Source of the DNA: Gemmatimonas sp. UBA2094
Lineage (GTDB): Bacteria > Gemmatimonadota > Gemmatimonadetes > Gemmatimonadales > Gemmatimonadaceae
Assembly (NCBI GenBank): GCA_002331565.1
Contig: DCZC01000170.1
Location: forward strand, 4,261-18,691
Direction: 5' to 3'
DNA: 14,431 nucleotides
Shown here one piece after another: positions 1-6,628 of this stretch; position 1 is the first letter of the stretch; each line of letters begins with the position of its first letter. The notes beneath the pieces are model-generated. The model saw only the letters and a list, made by a program, of their open reading frames with translations, was not told the origin of the DNA and ran no database searches. The position numbers and the translations under genes are program-made.

Positions 1-268
1 CGTAGAAGTATTCGTCAGCCGGATGCCGGTAGATGGGCACCTCCCGACGGCGCACGACGCCAGCAACGCCGCCGACGTGGTCGAAATGACAGTGGGTGAG
101 CCAGATGGCGCTGAGCGTGCACCCCGAGGAGTCGACCGCATCGAGCAGCCGGTCGGCTTCGTCTCCCGGATCCACGAGCACCGCCTGCGCCGAATCAGGA
201 TCGGCCAGCAGCCAGCAGTTCTCCTCGAGCGGACCGACCGTGAGCTGTTGCACGCGCAGGTGCGACAC
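1..268 (-). CDS. MBL-fold metallo-hydrolase (glyoxalase II-like), 3' end outside window
   Basis: The first 89 codons of a metallo-beta-lactamase-fold hydrolase are visible; the C-terminal part lies beyond the window start. Residues 58-64 read THCHFDH followed by VGG, the zinc-binding signature of the family. An upstream GPLEENCW segment and a VLVDPGD strand are typical of the short hydroxyacylglutathione-hydrolase-like (GloB-type) members, which hydrolyse thioesters or related substrates in the cytoplasm. The start is a GTG one base after the trxB stop, with a GGAG six bases upstream that lies inside the end of trxB, so the two genes are almost certainly co-transcribed and probably translationally coupled. 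The substrate cannot be told from this fragment. The family call is firm; the GloB-like label is an inference. Confidence 0.85.
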   Translation of the reverse strand, partial: MSHLRVQQLTVGPLEENCWLLADPDSAQAVLVDPGDEADRLLDAVDSSGCTLSAIWLTHCHFDHVGGVAGVVRRREVPIYRHPADEYFY

Positions 269-269
269 C

Positions 270-1286
270 TCAGGCTCCCGCGTCAGCGTCGGCGCTCCCG
301 CCGGTAACCGACGCGGTTTCGCCGAGCCCGTGATGGGCGAGCCAGCGTTCCGCCTCGAGCGCCGCCATGCAACCGGTGCCGGCCGAGGTGATGGCCTGCC
401 GGTAGTAGTCGTCGATGACGTCTCCGGCCGCGAACACGCCGTCCACATTGGTAGCCGTGCGCCACGCCGACACCTTGATGTAGCCATGTTCGGTGACGTC
501 GAGCTGGCCGCCGAGGAATTTCGTATTGGGCGTATGACCAATGGCGACGAAGAGGCCACCTACTTCGATCTCGCTCGCTTCACCCGTGGCGGCATTTTCG
601 ATTTTCAGTCCGGTGATGAAGTCGCTGCCCAGCACTTCGCTCACGCGCGAATTCCACAGCACGCGCACCTTGGGATGATTCAGCACCCGATTGGCCATCA
701 CCTTGGAGGCCCGGAAGCTGTCACGACGGTGAATGATGACGACCTCACTCGCGAACTTGGTGAGGTACATGGCCTCTTCCATGGCCGTATCACCGCCGCC
801 GACGACGGCCAACCGCTTGTTGCGATAGAACGGCATGGCGCCGTCACACACCGCGCACGCCGACACGCCACCGCCGATCTGCGCCAGGCGCATCTCGCTT
901 TCGAGGCCGATCCACTTGGCCGCGGCCCCGGTGGCGACGATGACCGTGTGTGCCAGCACTGGCCCGGCGTAGTTGGGCGTGATGGTGAACGGCCGCTGCG
1001 AGAAATCGACCTGCTTCACGAGCTCGGACACGACGCGAGTGCCATGGTGCACGGCCTGCGCCTTGATGCGCTCCATGAGCTCTGGTCCGGTGAGCGCTTC
1101 GGGGAAGCCGGGAAAGTTTTCGACGTCCGTGGTGAGCATGAGCTGTCCGCCCGGGAGCTCAGTCCCCACCGGCTCGCCTTCGAAGACGAGCGGATTGAGG
1201 TTGGCGCGCGCGGCGTAGATCGCTGCGGTCCAGGCGGCAGGGCCGGAGCCGATGATGACGACGTTCTCGAGAGTCGAAGCAGACAT
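270..1286 (-). CDS. trxB: Thioredoxin-disulfide reductase
   Basis: A 338-aa flavoprotein, close to the usual 310-340 aa of low-molecular-weight thioredoxin reductases, which use NADPH to reduce thioredoxin in the cytoplasm. Visible in order: the FAD-binding GSGPAAW at 13-19, the redox-active CAVC at 144-147 (usually CATC), the NADPH-binding GGGDTAMEEA at 163-172, the HRRDSFRAS segment at 186-194 that marks NADPH preference, and the second FAD motif GVFAAGDV at 283-290. The frame stays open 60 codons upstream, but that stretch is low-complexity Arg-rich and overlaps the preceding gene. The ATG just before the STLENVVIIGSG strand is therefore chosen. No strong ribosome-binding site is seen. It lies 20 nt after the Cys-rich Rossmann gene and 1 nt before the MBL-fold gene. 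The C-terminal tail (about 325-338, Ala/Gly/Asp-rich) extends past the fold. Confidence 0.95.
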   Translation of the reverse strand: MSASTLENVVIIGSGPAAWTAAIYAARANLNPLVFEGEPVGTELPGGQLMLTTDVENFPGFPEALTGPELMERIKAQAVHHGTRVVSELVKQVDFSQRPFTITPNYAGPVLAHTVIVATGAAAKWIGLESEMRLAQIGGGVSACAVCDGAMPFYRNKRLAVVGGGDTAMEEAMYLTKFASEVVIIHRRDSFRASKVMANRVLNHPKVRVLWNSRVSEVLGSDFITGLKIENAATGEASEIEVGGLFVAIGHTPNTKFLGGQLDVTEHGYIKVSAWRTATNVDGVFAAGDVIDDYYRQAITSAGTGCMAALEAERWLAHHGLGETASVTGGSADADAGA

Positions 1287-1306
1287 GACCACAGGGGGAA
1301 GAGCGT

Positions 1307-2032
1307 TCAGTCGATGGCGAGCACGCCGAGCGCGCCGTGACAATGCGATACGGTGCCCACCAGCACGCGACACGGTCCATGGGCGGCCCATGCCGAGACC
1401 TGCCGGTCGGCGCCGGCAATTGCGGCGGCGTCGATCATACCCACGCCGTACGTGCGGTGTTCGCAATGAAAGATAGCCGCACCGCTGAGACTTGGTTCAT
1501 CCCGCGCCAGCCTCCCGATGGTCACCGGCATGCTCCAATCGCGGACGTCACGGGTGGCAGGGCATTTCGCCGGCTCGATGCAGTTCACCGGGCAGGTCCA
1601 GGTGGCAAAACTCACGTAGTGCCGGGCGTCGGGCGCCGCGCGCTCCCATGGCGTGGGCGGCGTGACGGGCAACGGCTCCACGCGGATGAGCCGGGACGGC
1701 CAGCGCGCGCGGGCCCGAGCGACGAGCCAGTCGAGACAGAGATGCGGCATGAGCGGCGACGGCACCATGGCGTGTCCCTCAAGCGCCTCGGGGCCACTCG
1801 CGAGCCAGTCGACGAGATAGGCCGCCCATTCGCGCGTGTCGAGGCGCACTGGCATGCCAGCATAGGCATCCGCCGCCAACGCCTGCCCCACGCGGCAGGC
1901 TCGGTCGCGATCGACCACGACGATGTCGGCCACCGCAAGCGCGCCGCGCCGCATGGCCCGTGTGAGCTGTTGCGTGTACCAGCTCCCGTAGCATCCGCCG
2001 CCGATGACGACCACACGCTCGAAACGCAGCAT
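1307..2032 (-). CDS. Uncharacterised Rossmann-fold protein with Cys-rich motif
   Basis: A 241-aa protein whose family I do not recognise. It opens with a hydrophobic strand and a glycine loop, VVVIGGGCYGSW at 7-18, followed by an acidic strand end VVVDRD near 38-43, as in NAD(P)/FAD-binding Rossmann folds. The middle holds a distinctive cysteine segment, CPVNCIEPAKCP, with Cys147, Cys151 and Cys157. Near the C-terminus are C190 with H192 and an SHCHG motif at 229-233. The pattern suggests a metal site or redox-active cysteines, but this is inference. It starts 5 nt after the SDR stop and ends 20 nt before trxB. Neighbouring thioredoxin reductase makes a dithiol role conceivable. Homologues may carry TrkA-like or generic NAD-binding labels that should not be trusted. 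The coding call is firm because the frame, spacing and motifs agree. Confidence 0.85.
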   Translation of the reverse strand: MLRFERVVVIGGGCYGSWYTQQLTRAMRRGALAVADIVVVDRDRACRVGQALAADAYAGMPVRLDTREWAAYLVDWLASGPEALEGHAMVPSPLMPHLCLDWLVARARARWPSRLIRVEPLPVTPPTPWERAAPDARHYVSFATWTCPVNCIEPAKCPATRDVRDWSMPVTIGRLARDEPSLSGAAIFHCEHRTYGVGMIDAAAIAGADRQVSAWAAHGPCRVLVGTVSHCHGALGVLAID

Positions 2033-2037
2033 ACGCG

Positions 2038-2766
2038 TTACCGCCGGAGGTGACGCCCGCCGTCGACTTGCAGCACCGTCCCCGTCACGTAGGCCGAGTC
2101 GACGAGATAATGCACCGCCTGCACCACGTCGTCGGGCGTACCGCTTCGTCCAAGCGGAACGTCGCGGAGGAACCGCGCGGCCGCCTCGGCCGTCAGGTCG
2201 TCCGGCGCGAGTACCAATCCGGGGGCGACCGCGTTGACGCGGATGCGCGGCGCGAGGTGATCGGCGACCACGCGAACGAGCTGGGTAAGCGCGGCCTTGG
2301 TGACCTGATGCGGCATGAGACGCGGAAATCCGGTCTCGCTGGCGAGATGATCGGCGATCTGAATAATGACGCCCTCGTCCTGCATGGCGCGGGCGGCCGC
2401 CTGCATGAGGAAAAAGGGCGCCCGAAGATTGACGGCTTCGGCGCGCGCCCAGTTGTCCGGCGTGACCGTCTCGAACGCTTGCCATTCCATGACGGAGGCC
2501 GAACTGACCACCACGTCGAGCCGATCGAACGCACTGACCGCCGCCTGAACCACGCGCGCGGGGGCCGTCGGATCGGCGAGATCTTCCTGCACCACGACGA
2601 TGCGCACCTGGTGCGCGCGCTCCAGCGACGCCGCCAGTTCCGCGGCCGCCTCGGGGGAATGGCCATGGTGCAGAACAACGTCGTAGCTGCGCTCGGCGAA
2701 ACTCCGCACGAGAGCGGCCCCGACACGGCGCGCGCCCCCGGTCACGAGTGCCACGCGACGCAGCAT
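2038..2766 (-). CDS. SDR-family oxidoreductase, pteridine-reductase-like, Tyr-to-His in active site
   Basis: A 242-aa short-chain dehydrogenase/reductase, the classic length for the family, predicted cytoplasmic and NADP(H)-dependent. The cofactor loop TGGARRVG is at 9-16, and HHGHS at 33-37 resembles the NADPH-binding loop of pteridine reductases (PTR1/FolM). Asp62 follows in the usual place, VSSAS at 87-91 replaces the common NNA motif, and Asn113 is conserved. The strand before the active site ends IIQIAD (Asp139), matching the Asp used by PTR1 rather than the usual Ser. The canonical YxxxK appears as HQVTK at 153-157: the Lys is kept but the Tyr is His. A reductase of pterin or a related carbonyl is the best guess; altered or lost chemistry is possible. 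It sits 3 nt after the PHP gene and 5 nt before the Rossmann gene, with a modest AGG ribosome site. Confidence 0.88.
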   Translation of the reverse strand: MLRRVALVTGGARRVGAALVRSFAERSYDVVLHHGHSPEAAAELAASLERAHQVRIVVVQEDLADPTAPARVVQAAVSAFDRLDVVVSSASVMEWQAFETVTPDNWARAEAVNLRAPFFLMQAAARAMQDEGVIIQIADHLASETGFPRLMPHQVTKAALTQLVRVVADHLAPRIRVNAVAPGLVLAPDDLTAEAAARFLRDVPLGRSGTPDDVVQAVHYLVDSAYVTGTVLQVDGGRHLRR

Positions 2767-2769
2767 CTG

Positions 2770-3630
2770 TCAGCCTGCCGCGGCGGCCAGCTGTGCCGCC
2801 TTCACGTCCTGCCAGTCGAGCCAGATCTTGGGGACCAACTGACCGCCGAGCTTGCGCGGCCCCTCCTGCGTGCCGTGCCAGTCCGAGCCACCGCTGGGCA
2901 GCAACCCGGCCTGCGCGGTGTAGTCGACCAAGCGCTGCACGAGGTACGGTTGGTGACTGGGATGCAATACTTCCACTGCGTCGAGCCCCTGTTCGGCGAG
3001 GCGGGCGATACGGGACGGCGTGGCGAGTTCGCCGGGGTGCGCCCACACCGCGAGGCCCCCGGCACGATGCACCAGCGCAATGGCGTCGGCGACGTCGAAC
3101 GTCTCCTTGGCCATGTATGCGGGCCGGCCCCAGCCGATCCACTTGTCGAACGCCTCGCGGAATTCCCGGACCCATCCACCAGCCAACATGGCGCGCGCGA
3201 TGTGCGGACGACCGACGGCGCCGGTTCCCGCCTCGGCGAGCACGGCCTCCATGGTCACGGGGATCCCGTGTGCATTGAGCGTCGTGACAATCCGTTCGGC
3301 GCGCCGAACGCGCTGTCCCTGGAACTCGTCGAGCGCGGCGCGCATGGCATCGAGCTTGGCAAGATGCAGTCCCAGGAGGTGCAGCTCTTCGCCTTCAAAG
3401 TGGGTGCTGAGCTCTACGCCGGGGACGATGCGCACGCCAAGGCGCGCACCGGCTTCGTTCGCTTCGGGCAGTCCCTCTACCGAATCGTGATCGGTGAGGG
3501 CAATGGCGTACAGGCCGGCATCAGCGGCCGCCTGCACCACAGCAGCCGGCGGCAGCGCCCCGTCGGAAGCCGTACTGTGTACCTGCAGATCCACGAACGC
3601 CGGCGCAGGCGCCGTGGTCGTGTCCGTCAC
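2770..3630 (-). CDS. PHP-domain phosphoesterase (RNase AM/nucleoside bisphosphate phosphatase-like)
   Basis: A 286-aa PHP-domain protein of the stand-alone type that includes RNase AM (YciV) and 3',5'-nucleotide bisphosphatases, metal-dependent phosphoesterases of the cytoplasm. Metal-ligand motifs appear in order: DLQVHSTASDG at 14-24, LTDHDS at 45-50, PGVELS at 70-75, GRPHIA at 140-145, AHPG at 197-200, VLHPSH at 221-226 and GGSDWHG at 247-253. The first motif is normally DLHxHS; the first His is replaced by Gln16, a variation also found in some PHP proteins. The GTG start overlaps the TGA of the preceding 88-aa gene (GTGA), which indicates translational coupling, and the SDR gene follows after 3 nt. 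The exact substrate is not determined. Confidence 0.92.
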   Translation of the reverse strand: MTDTTTAPAPAFVDLQVHSTASDGALPPAAVVQAAADAGLYAIALTDHDSVEGLPEANEAGARLGVRIVPGVELSTHFEGEELHLLGLHLAKLDAMRAALDEFQGQRVRRAERIVTTLNAHGIPVTMEAVLAEAGTGAVGRPHIARAMLAGGWVREFREAFDKWIGWGRPAYMAKETFDVADAIALVHRAGGLAVWAHPGELATPSRIARLAEQGLDAVEVLHPSHQPYLVQRLVDYTAQAGLLPSGGSDWHGTQEGPRKLGGQLVPKIWLDWQDVKAAQLAAAAG

Positions 3631-3893
3631 GAGCGGTAGCCTGCCTCTGGCGAGCGCGCGCCCGGCTGCGACGCGCGGAAAAGGTCGTGGAGTTGCGCGT
3701 CGTCCATTTCGGCCAACGACTGCTCACGCGACCGCGCGCCCATGGGCGAGTAGCGTGTCACGCGGCACTCCCGTGCGTCGCTGCCACCAGTCACGAAGAT
3801 GAGGCCGAATTCGTCACCCACATACTGGGTGAGAAAACCGGACGGATACACCTGCCATTCACGGCCATCGATATCGAGACGGCGTGTGGGCAT
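3627..3893 (-). CDS. Small conserved-looking protein of unknown function (88 aa)
   Basis: An 88-aa soluble protein that I do not recognise. The first half (RRLDIDGREWQVYPSG, then TQYVGDEFGLIFVTG) looks like a short beta-rich module. The second half (RVTRYSPMGARSREQSLAEM, then an acidic helix) ends in a flexible Ser/Pro/Gly tail. The ATG is supported by a GGGAGG ribosome-binding site 5 nt upstream, one of the strongest in the window. The frame remains open well upstream of this ATG through the end of the 81-aa gene, which matters for the C-tract observation reported separately. Its stop overlaps the GTG start of the PHP gene. No signal peptide or membrane segment is seen. It may be a lineage-specific protein working with the 81-aa neighbour. 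Confidence 0.75.
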   Translation of the reverse strand: MPTRRLDIDGREWQVYPSGFLTQYVGDEFGLIFVTGGSDARECRVTRYSPMGARSREQSLAEMDDAQLHDLFRASQPGARSPEAGYRS

Positions 3894-3894
3894 G

Positions 3895-4140
3895 TCAACC
3901 TCCCTGTACTTCACGCCAGATGGGGGGGGACACGTCGGGCTCGTGAAGCGAGGCGATCTGTTCGTCGCCATCGGCCTCGGTGAACTCGACGAAGCGCCCG
4001 CGCTCATCGGCATGTTCGAAGACCCAGAAATGCGCGGGCACTGCTGCCGCTCGTTGCTTGCGAGGCGACAGTGCCGCGAGGTACTCCGCCCGCTCCGCAT
4101 CGCTGACGCGACGTTCCACGATGGTGAGGGCGCGGGGCAT
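3895..4140 (-). CDS. Small protein of unknown function (81 aa), contains C8 tract
   Basis: An 81-aa soluble, acidic protein, not recognised. An N-terminal helix rich in Arg, Glu and Ala (RRVSDAERAEYLAALSPRKQ) leads into a FWVFEHADERGRFVEFTEA segment that looks like two beta strands around a charged turn, as in small ferredoxin-like dimeric alpha-beta barrels; that resemblance is weak. The start ATG lies 7 nt after the E2 stop. Its stop is separated by 1 nt from the ATG of the 88-aa gene. Codons for residues 71-73 (Ser-Pro-Pro) contain a run of eight C on the coding strand, after which only eight codons remain. Loss of one C would fuse it in frame to the next gene. The tight spacing supports a real gene. 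Confidence 0.7.
   Translation of the reverse strand: MPRALTIVERRVSDAERAEYLAALSPRKQRAAAVPAHFWVFEHADERGRFVEFTEADGDEQIASLHEPDVSPPIWREVQGG
3899..3904 (-). promoter_or_regulatory. Strong ribosome-binding site (GGGAGG) of the 88-aa gene
   Basis: GGGAGG on the minus strand, 5 nt before the ATG of the 88-aa gene and inside the last codons of the 81-aa gene. It fixes the start of the downstream gene and argues that the two small genes are translated separately despite the frame being open across their junction. Confidence 0.7.
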
Positions 4141-4147
4141 GCGTGCG

Positions 4148-5482
4148 TCAGCCGTTCGTTTCGGAAACCGACTCGAGCGCCGTCTTGAGATCACGCATGA
4201 AGCGATCGGCGTCGGCGCCATCGACGACCTTGTGGTCGAACGAGAGCGAGAAGTAGCAGCAGGTGCGGATCGCGATGGTATCCTCGCCATCGGGTCCGGT
4301 GACGACCTTGGGCCGCTTCTCGATGGCCCCGAGGCAGAGGATCGCCGTGGTGCCCACCGGGATGATCGGCGTGCCGGTGATGGAACCGAATGTCCCCGGG
4401 TTGCTGATGGTGAAGGTCGCATCCTGCACTTCGGTGGGGCTGAGCTTCTTGCCGCGCGCGCGCGCCGCGAGATCGTTCACCCCGCGTGACAAGCCGGTCA
4501 GTGACAGCTCGTCGGCCCGCTTGAGCACCGGCACGATGAGTCCGGTGGGTTCGAGCGCGACGGCAATGCCGAGGTTGATCTGCTTGCGGTAGATGATGTC
4601 GTTCCCCGCCACGGCCGCATTGAGGACCGGGTGGCGCTTGAGCTGCGCGCTCACCGCCTGAAGGATGAACGGCATGTACGTGAGCTTCTGCCCCGTCTGG
4701 GCCTCGAAATCACGCCGCAAGCTGTGCCGGATACGTGCCACGCGGGTGAGATCGATTTCCCAGAAGGTGGTGACGTGCGCGGCCACGCGACGGGCGATGT
4801 GCATGTGCTCCGACGTGAGCCGGCGCATCTTCGACATCGGTTCGACGATATCACCGGGCCACGGCGTGGGGAGCGGTCCGTGCGATTCCACACCGGCCGG
4901 GGCGTACATCGATGCGCCCGCGACGCTCGCCGCAGGCGCCCCGCCAGCCTGACGGTTGGCGAGAAAGGCATCGAGATCCTTCTTCGTGACCCGACCGGCA
5001 ATGCCGCTGCCGGCCAAGCTCGCGATTTCGACGCCGAATTCTGCGGCGATCTTGCGAACGAGCGGCGACGACTTGGTGCGCAGACGATCCTCGAGCGATC
5101 CCGTGGACGCGGACGCGACGGGCGCCGGTGCGGCAGGAGCCGGTGTGGAAGACACGGCAACCGGTGCCGGCGTGCTCGCGACCACGACTTCGGCTGCGGG
5201 GGCCGGTGTCGTGGCGGCGGGCGCTGCGGCGGCGACGGCTGCGTCAGTTTCGAGGCGCGCCACGACGGTATTGACCGCCACGGTCTGCCCTTCGCCGACG
5301 ATGATTTCCATGAGCACTCCCGCCGAGGGCGACGGAATTTCGGCATCCACCTTGTCGGTGGAGATTTCGAAAATGGGCTCATCACGCTTCACGCTGTCTC
5401 CCACCTTCTTGAGCCAGCGCGACACCGTTCCTTCCGCGATGGATTCGCCCATCTGCGGCATGATCACGTCTATACGAGCCAC
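4148..5482 (-). CDS. 2-oxoacid dehydrogenase complex E2 (dihydrolipoyl acyltransferase)
   Basis: A 444-aa E2 subunit that transfers acyl groups from lipoyl-lysine to CoA in a cytoplasmic 2-oxoacid dehydrogenase complex. Residues 1-78 form one lipoyl domain with the lipoylation site STDKVDAE (Lys44). Residues 80-135 are a mobile Ala/Pro-rich linker. Residues 138-174 are the peripheral E1/E3-binding domain (SSPLVRKIAAEFGV). A second linker leads to the catalytic domain at about 209-440, with SFDHKVVDG at 414-422; the usual HRxxDG is HKxxDG here. The start is GTG with GAGG 8 nt upstream; a downstream ATG at codon 8 would cut into the lipoyl domain. It lies 4 nt after the 99-aa membrane-protein gene. 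Substrate class (succinyl, branched-chain or acetyl) cannot be fixed because no E1 gene is in the window. Confidence 0.93.
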   Translation of the reverse strand: MARIDVIMPQMGESIAEGTVSRWLKKVGDSVKRDEPIFEISTDKVDAEIPSPSAGVLMEIIVGEGQTVAVNTVVARLETDAAVAAAAPAATTPAPAAEVVVASTPAPVAVSSTPAPAAPAPVASASTGSLEDRLRTKSSPLVRKIAAEFGVEIASLAGSGIAGRVTKKDLDAFLANRQAGGAPAASVAGASMYAPAGVESHGPLPTPWPGDIVEPMSKMRRLTSEHMHIARRVAAHVTTFWEIDLTRVARIRHSLRRDFEAQTGQKLTYMPFILQAVSAQLKRHPVLNAAVAGNDIIYRKQINLGIAVALEPTGLIVPVLKRADELSLTGLSRGVNDLAARARGKKLSPTEVQDATFTISNPGTFGSITGTPIIPVGTTAILCLGAIEKRPKVVTGPDGEDTIAIRTCCYFSLSFDHKVVDGADADRFMRDLKTALESVSETNG

Positions 5483-5486
5483 TCGG

Positions 5487-5786
5487 TCATCCTCGATACG
5501 TGGAAGCTGCGTCTTCGGCCCGATCGCGGCGCTTGAGCCGCCACAGGGCGAAGACCGGAAGCGTGACGGCCCCGATGGCCGCGCCCCACCCAGCGTACAC
5601 CCACCATTCACAGGCGGGGAGCCCGGGCTCCGGTGTGCAGCGATTGAAGAAGCCCATGAGCTTGCCGATGCCCACCCCGGACATCGCGCCACTCACGGTG
5701 CCGATGAAGAACGTAAAGCACCCGACGCCGATGTTGCGCCCGGTCCGGTCTTCGGACGCAGGCCCCGGCGCACCCTTGTCGGACAT
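5487..5786 (-). CDS. Small two-helix membrane protein, unknown function
   Basis: A 99-aa integral membrane protein with no family I recognise. A polar N-terminus (residues 1-18) precedes a first hydrophobic segment at about 19-47, rich in Gly, Phe and Met (VGCFTFFIGTVSGAMSGVG). A short loop with two cysteines (Cys50 and Cys59) leads to a second hydrophobic segment at about 62-83 (WWVYAGWGAAIGAVTLPVF). The tail LWRLKRRDR is strongly basic and probably cytoplasmic, so by the positive-inside rule the Cys-containing loop would be outside, where it could form a disulfide. The ATG overlaps the stop of the 97-aa gene by one base (TGATG), and the E2 gene follows after 4 nt. The membrane assignment is clear; the function is unknown. 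Confidence 0.8.
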   Translation of the reverse strand: MSDKGAPGPASEDRTGRNIGVGCFTFFIGTVSGAMSGVGIGKLMGFFNRCTPEPGLPACEWWVYAGWGAAIGAVTLPVFALWRLKRRDRAEDAASTYRG

Positions 5787-6079
5787 CAGTAGCCGGCCTC
5801 GATGAGGTGCCGGGGTTCGGCCGTGCGATGCAGGACGTTGAAGTACTTCTTCACGTTTTTGTCGAGGCGGCTTTCACCGACCTGATCGGTGTGCACCTCG
5901 ACGAACGTGTAATGCCCACCCTCCATTTTCACGGAGAGTGCCATGGTGCCCAGCGCGCCGGCGAAGATGCGCGAACGCGCGTCGGCGCCCCCGCGCGTGA
6001 GACCGAGGGCGACGAAGTATCGATCGGCCTGCTCGAGCACGACAGCGGGCGTGAGCGAACACCGATGGAAATGCCGCAT
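5786..6079 (-). CDS. Unknown 97-aa protein
   Basis: A 97-aa protein without recognised family. It has no clear signal peptide or membrane span. After an N-terminal helix (TPAVVLEQADRYFVALGL) comes an alternating hydrophobic pattern, GTMALSVKMEGGHYTFVEVHT, that looks like two beta strands, followed by a charged helix (ESRLDKNVKKYFNVLHRT). The layout suggests a small alpha/beta domain. The start ATG has a GGAG 9 nt upstream and lies 24 nt after the lipoprotein stop, the largest gap in this run; the stop overlaps the start of the membrane protein (TGATG). Translational coupling with that neighbour suggests they may work together, which is inference only. Confidence 0.75.
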   Translation of the reverse strand: MRHFHRCSLTPAVVLEQADRYFVALGLTRGGADARSRIFAGALGTMALSVKMEGGHYTFVEVHTDQVGESRLDKNVKKYFNVLHRTAEPRHLIEAGY

Positions 6080-6103
6080 GCGATGAAACTCCGTCGGCGC
6101 CCG

Positions 6104-6628
6104 TCAGGGCACCGGCTTCCGCGTGGAGTCCGGTACCGCCGGGGCCTTGGCCGTATCGGTGACGCGCGTGGAGGTTGGTGTCCGGATGTTGCCCGGTTCG
6201 TCGGCCGACAGGATGTCCTGGGTCCAGTCCTGCGTCTTCTGCAGGATTTGCGTGGAATCACGCCGGAACTGGATGGCCATGGCCCACATGCCGGCCGTCA
6301 CGAACATCAGGTTGCCGCGGTAGGTGCCGAGCTCGCCGGTTTCCTCGAGCCCGTTGGCCACCGTCTTCATGTCCTTGTTGGTACCGAAGATGCGCCCCTG
6401 CCCTCCCTGAATGGGCAGACCGGTCTTCGCATCGTGCACCATGACGCGCCAGTAGATGGGCTCCAGCGCGCGCGTGGGGCGGGTCTCCGGGGAGACACGA
6501 ATGGTGAAGTCTTCGGTACGAAGCCGGAGTTCACCGAGTGGCGGCCGTCCGGCGTCGCAGCCGGCCAACATGGCACCGGTGGCGAGGGCAACGACCGCGC
6601 GACCGAACCGACGCGCGCGCGTAAGCAT
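6104..6628 (-). CDS. Putative lipoprotein with FixH/YtkA-like domain
   Basis: A 174-aa exported lipoprotein. Residues 1-23 form a signal peptide with basic start (LTRARRFGR), hydrophobic core and lipobox LAGC, giving lipidated Cys24. The segment at about 38-122 has the pattern of FixH/YtkA-like beta-sandwich domains: a strand, a W-V-M-V-HDAKTGLPI core at 60-73, then GTYRGNLMFVTAGMWAMAIQF at 101-121. The rest (about 130-174) is a Pro/Thr/Ser-rich tail. Such domains occur in periplasmic proteins, some linked to metal or oxidase assembly, but no metal ligands stand out. The ATG overlaps the stop of inositol-3-phosphate synthase (TGATG); a GTG one codon upstream is an alternative. The lipoprotein call is good; the domain match is moderate. 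Confidence 0.82.
   Translation of the reverse strand: MLTRARRFGRAVVALATGAMLAGCDAGRPPLGELRLRTEDFTIRVSPETRPTRALEPIYWRVMVHDAKTGLPIQGGQGRIFGTNKDMKTVANGLEETGELGTYRGNLMFVTAGMWAMAIQFRRDSTQILQKTQDWTQDILSADEPGNIRTPTSTRVTDTAKAPAVPDSTRKPVP

Noticed and set aside
1287..1466. 60-residue N-terminal extension of thioredoxin reductase
   Set aside because: It is Arg-rich, overlaps the upstream gene and does not match the family N-terminus.
1307..3175. Long N-terminal extension of the Cys-rich Rossmann protein (to 622 aa)
   Set aside because: The extension runs through the SDR and PHP genes in another frame and is Arg-rich noise; the ATG at 2032 fits the operon spacing.
2050..3639. Plus-strand open frame of 529 codons opposite the SDR and PHP genes
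   Set aside because: Antisense shadow; composition is Arg/His/Gly-rich and the opposite strand holds two clear protein families.
4447..4463. Alternating CG run in the E2 gene
   Set aside because: It encodes an ordinary Ala/Arg stretch and is expected in high-GC coding sequence; no regulatory role supported.
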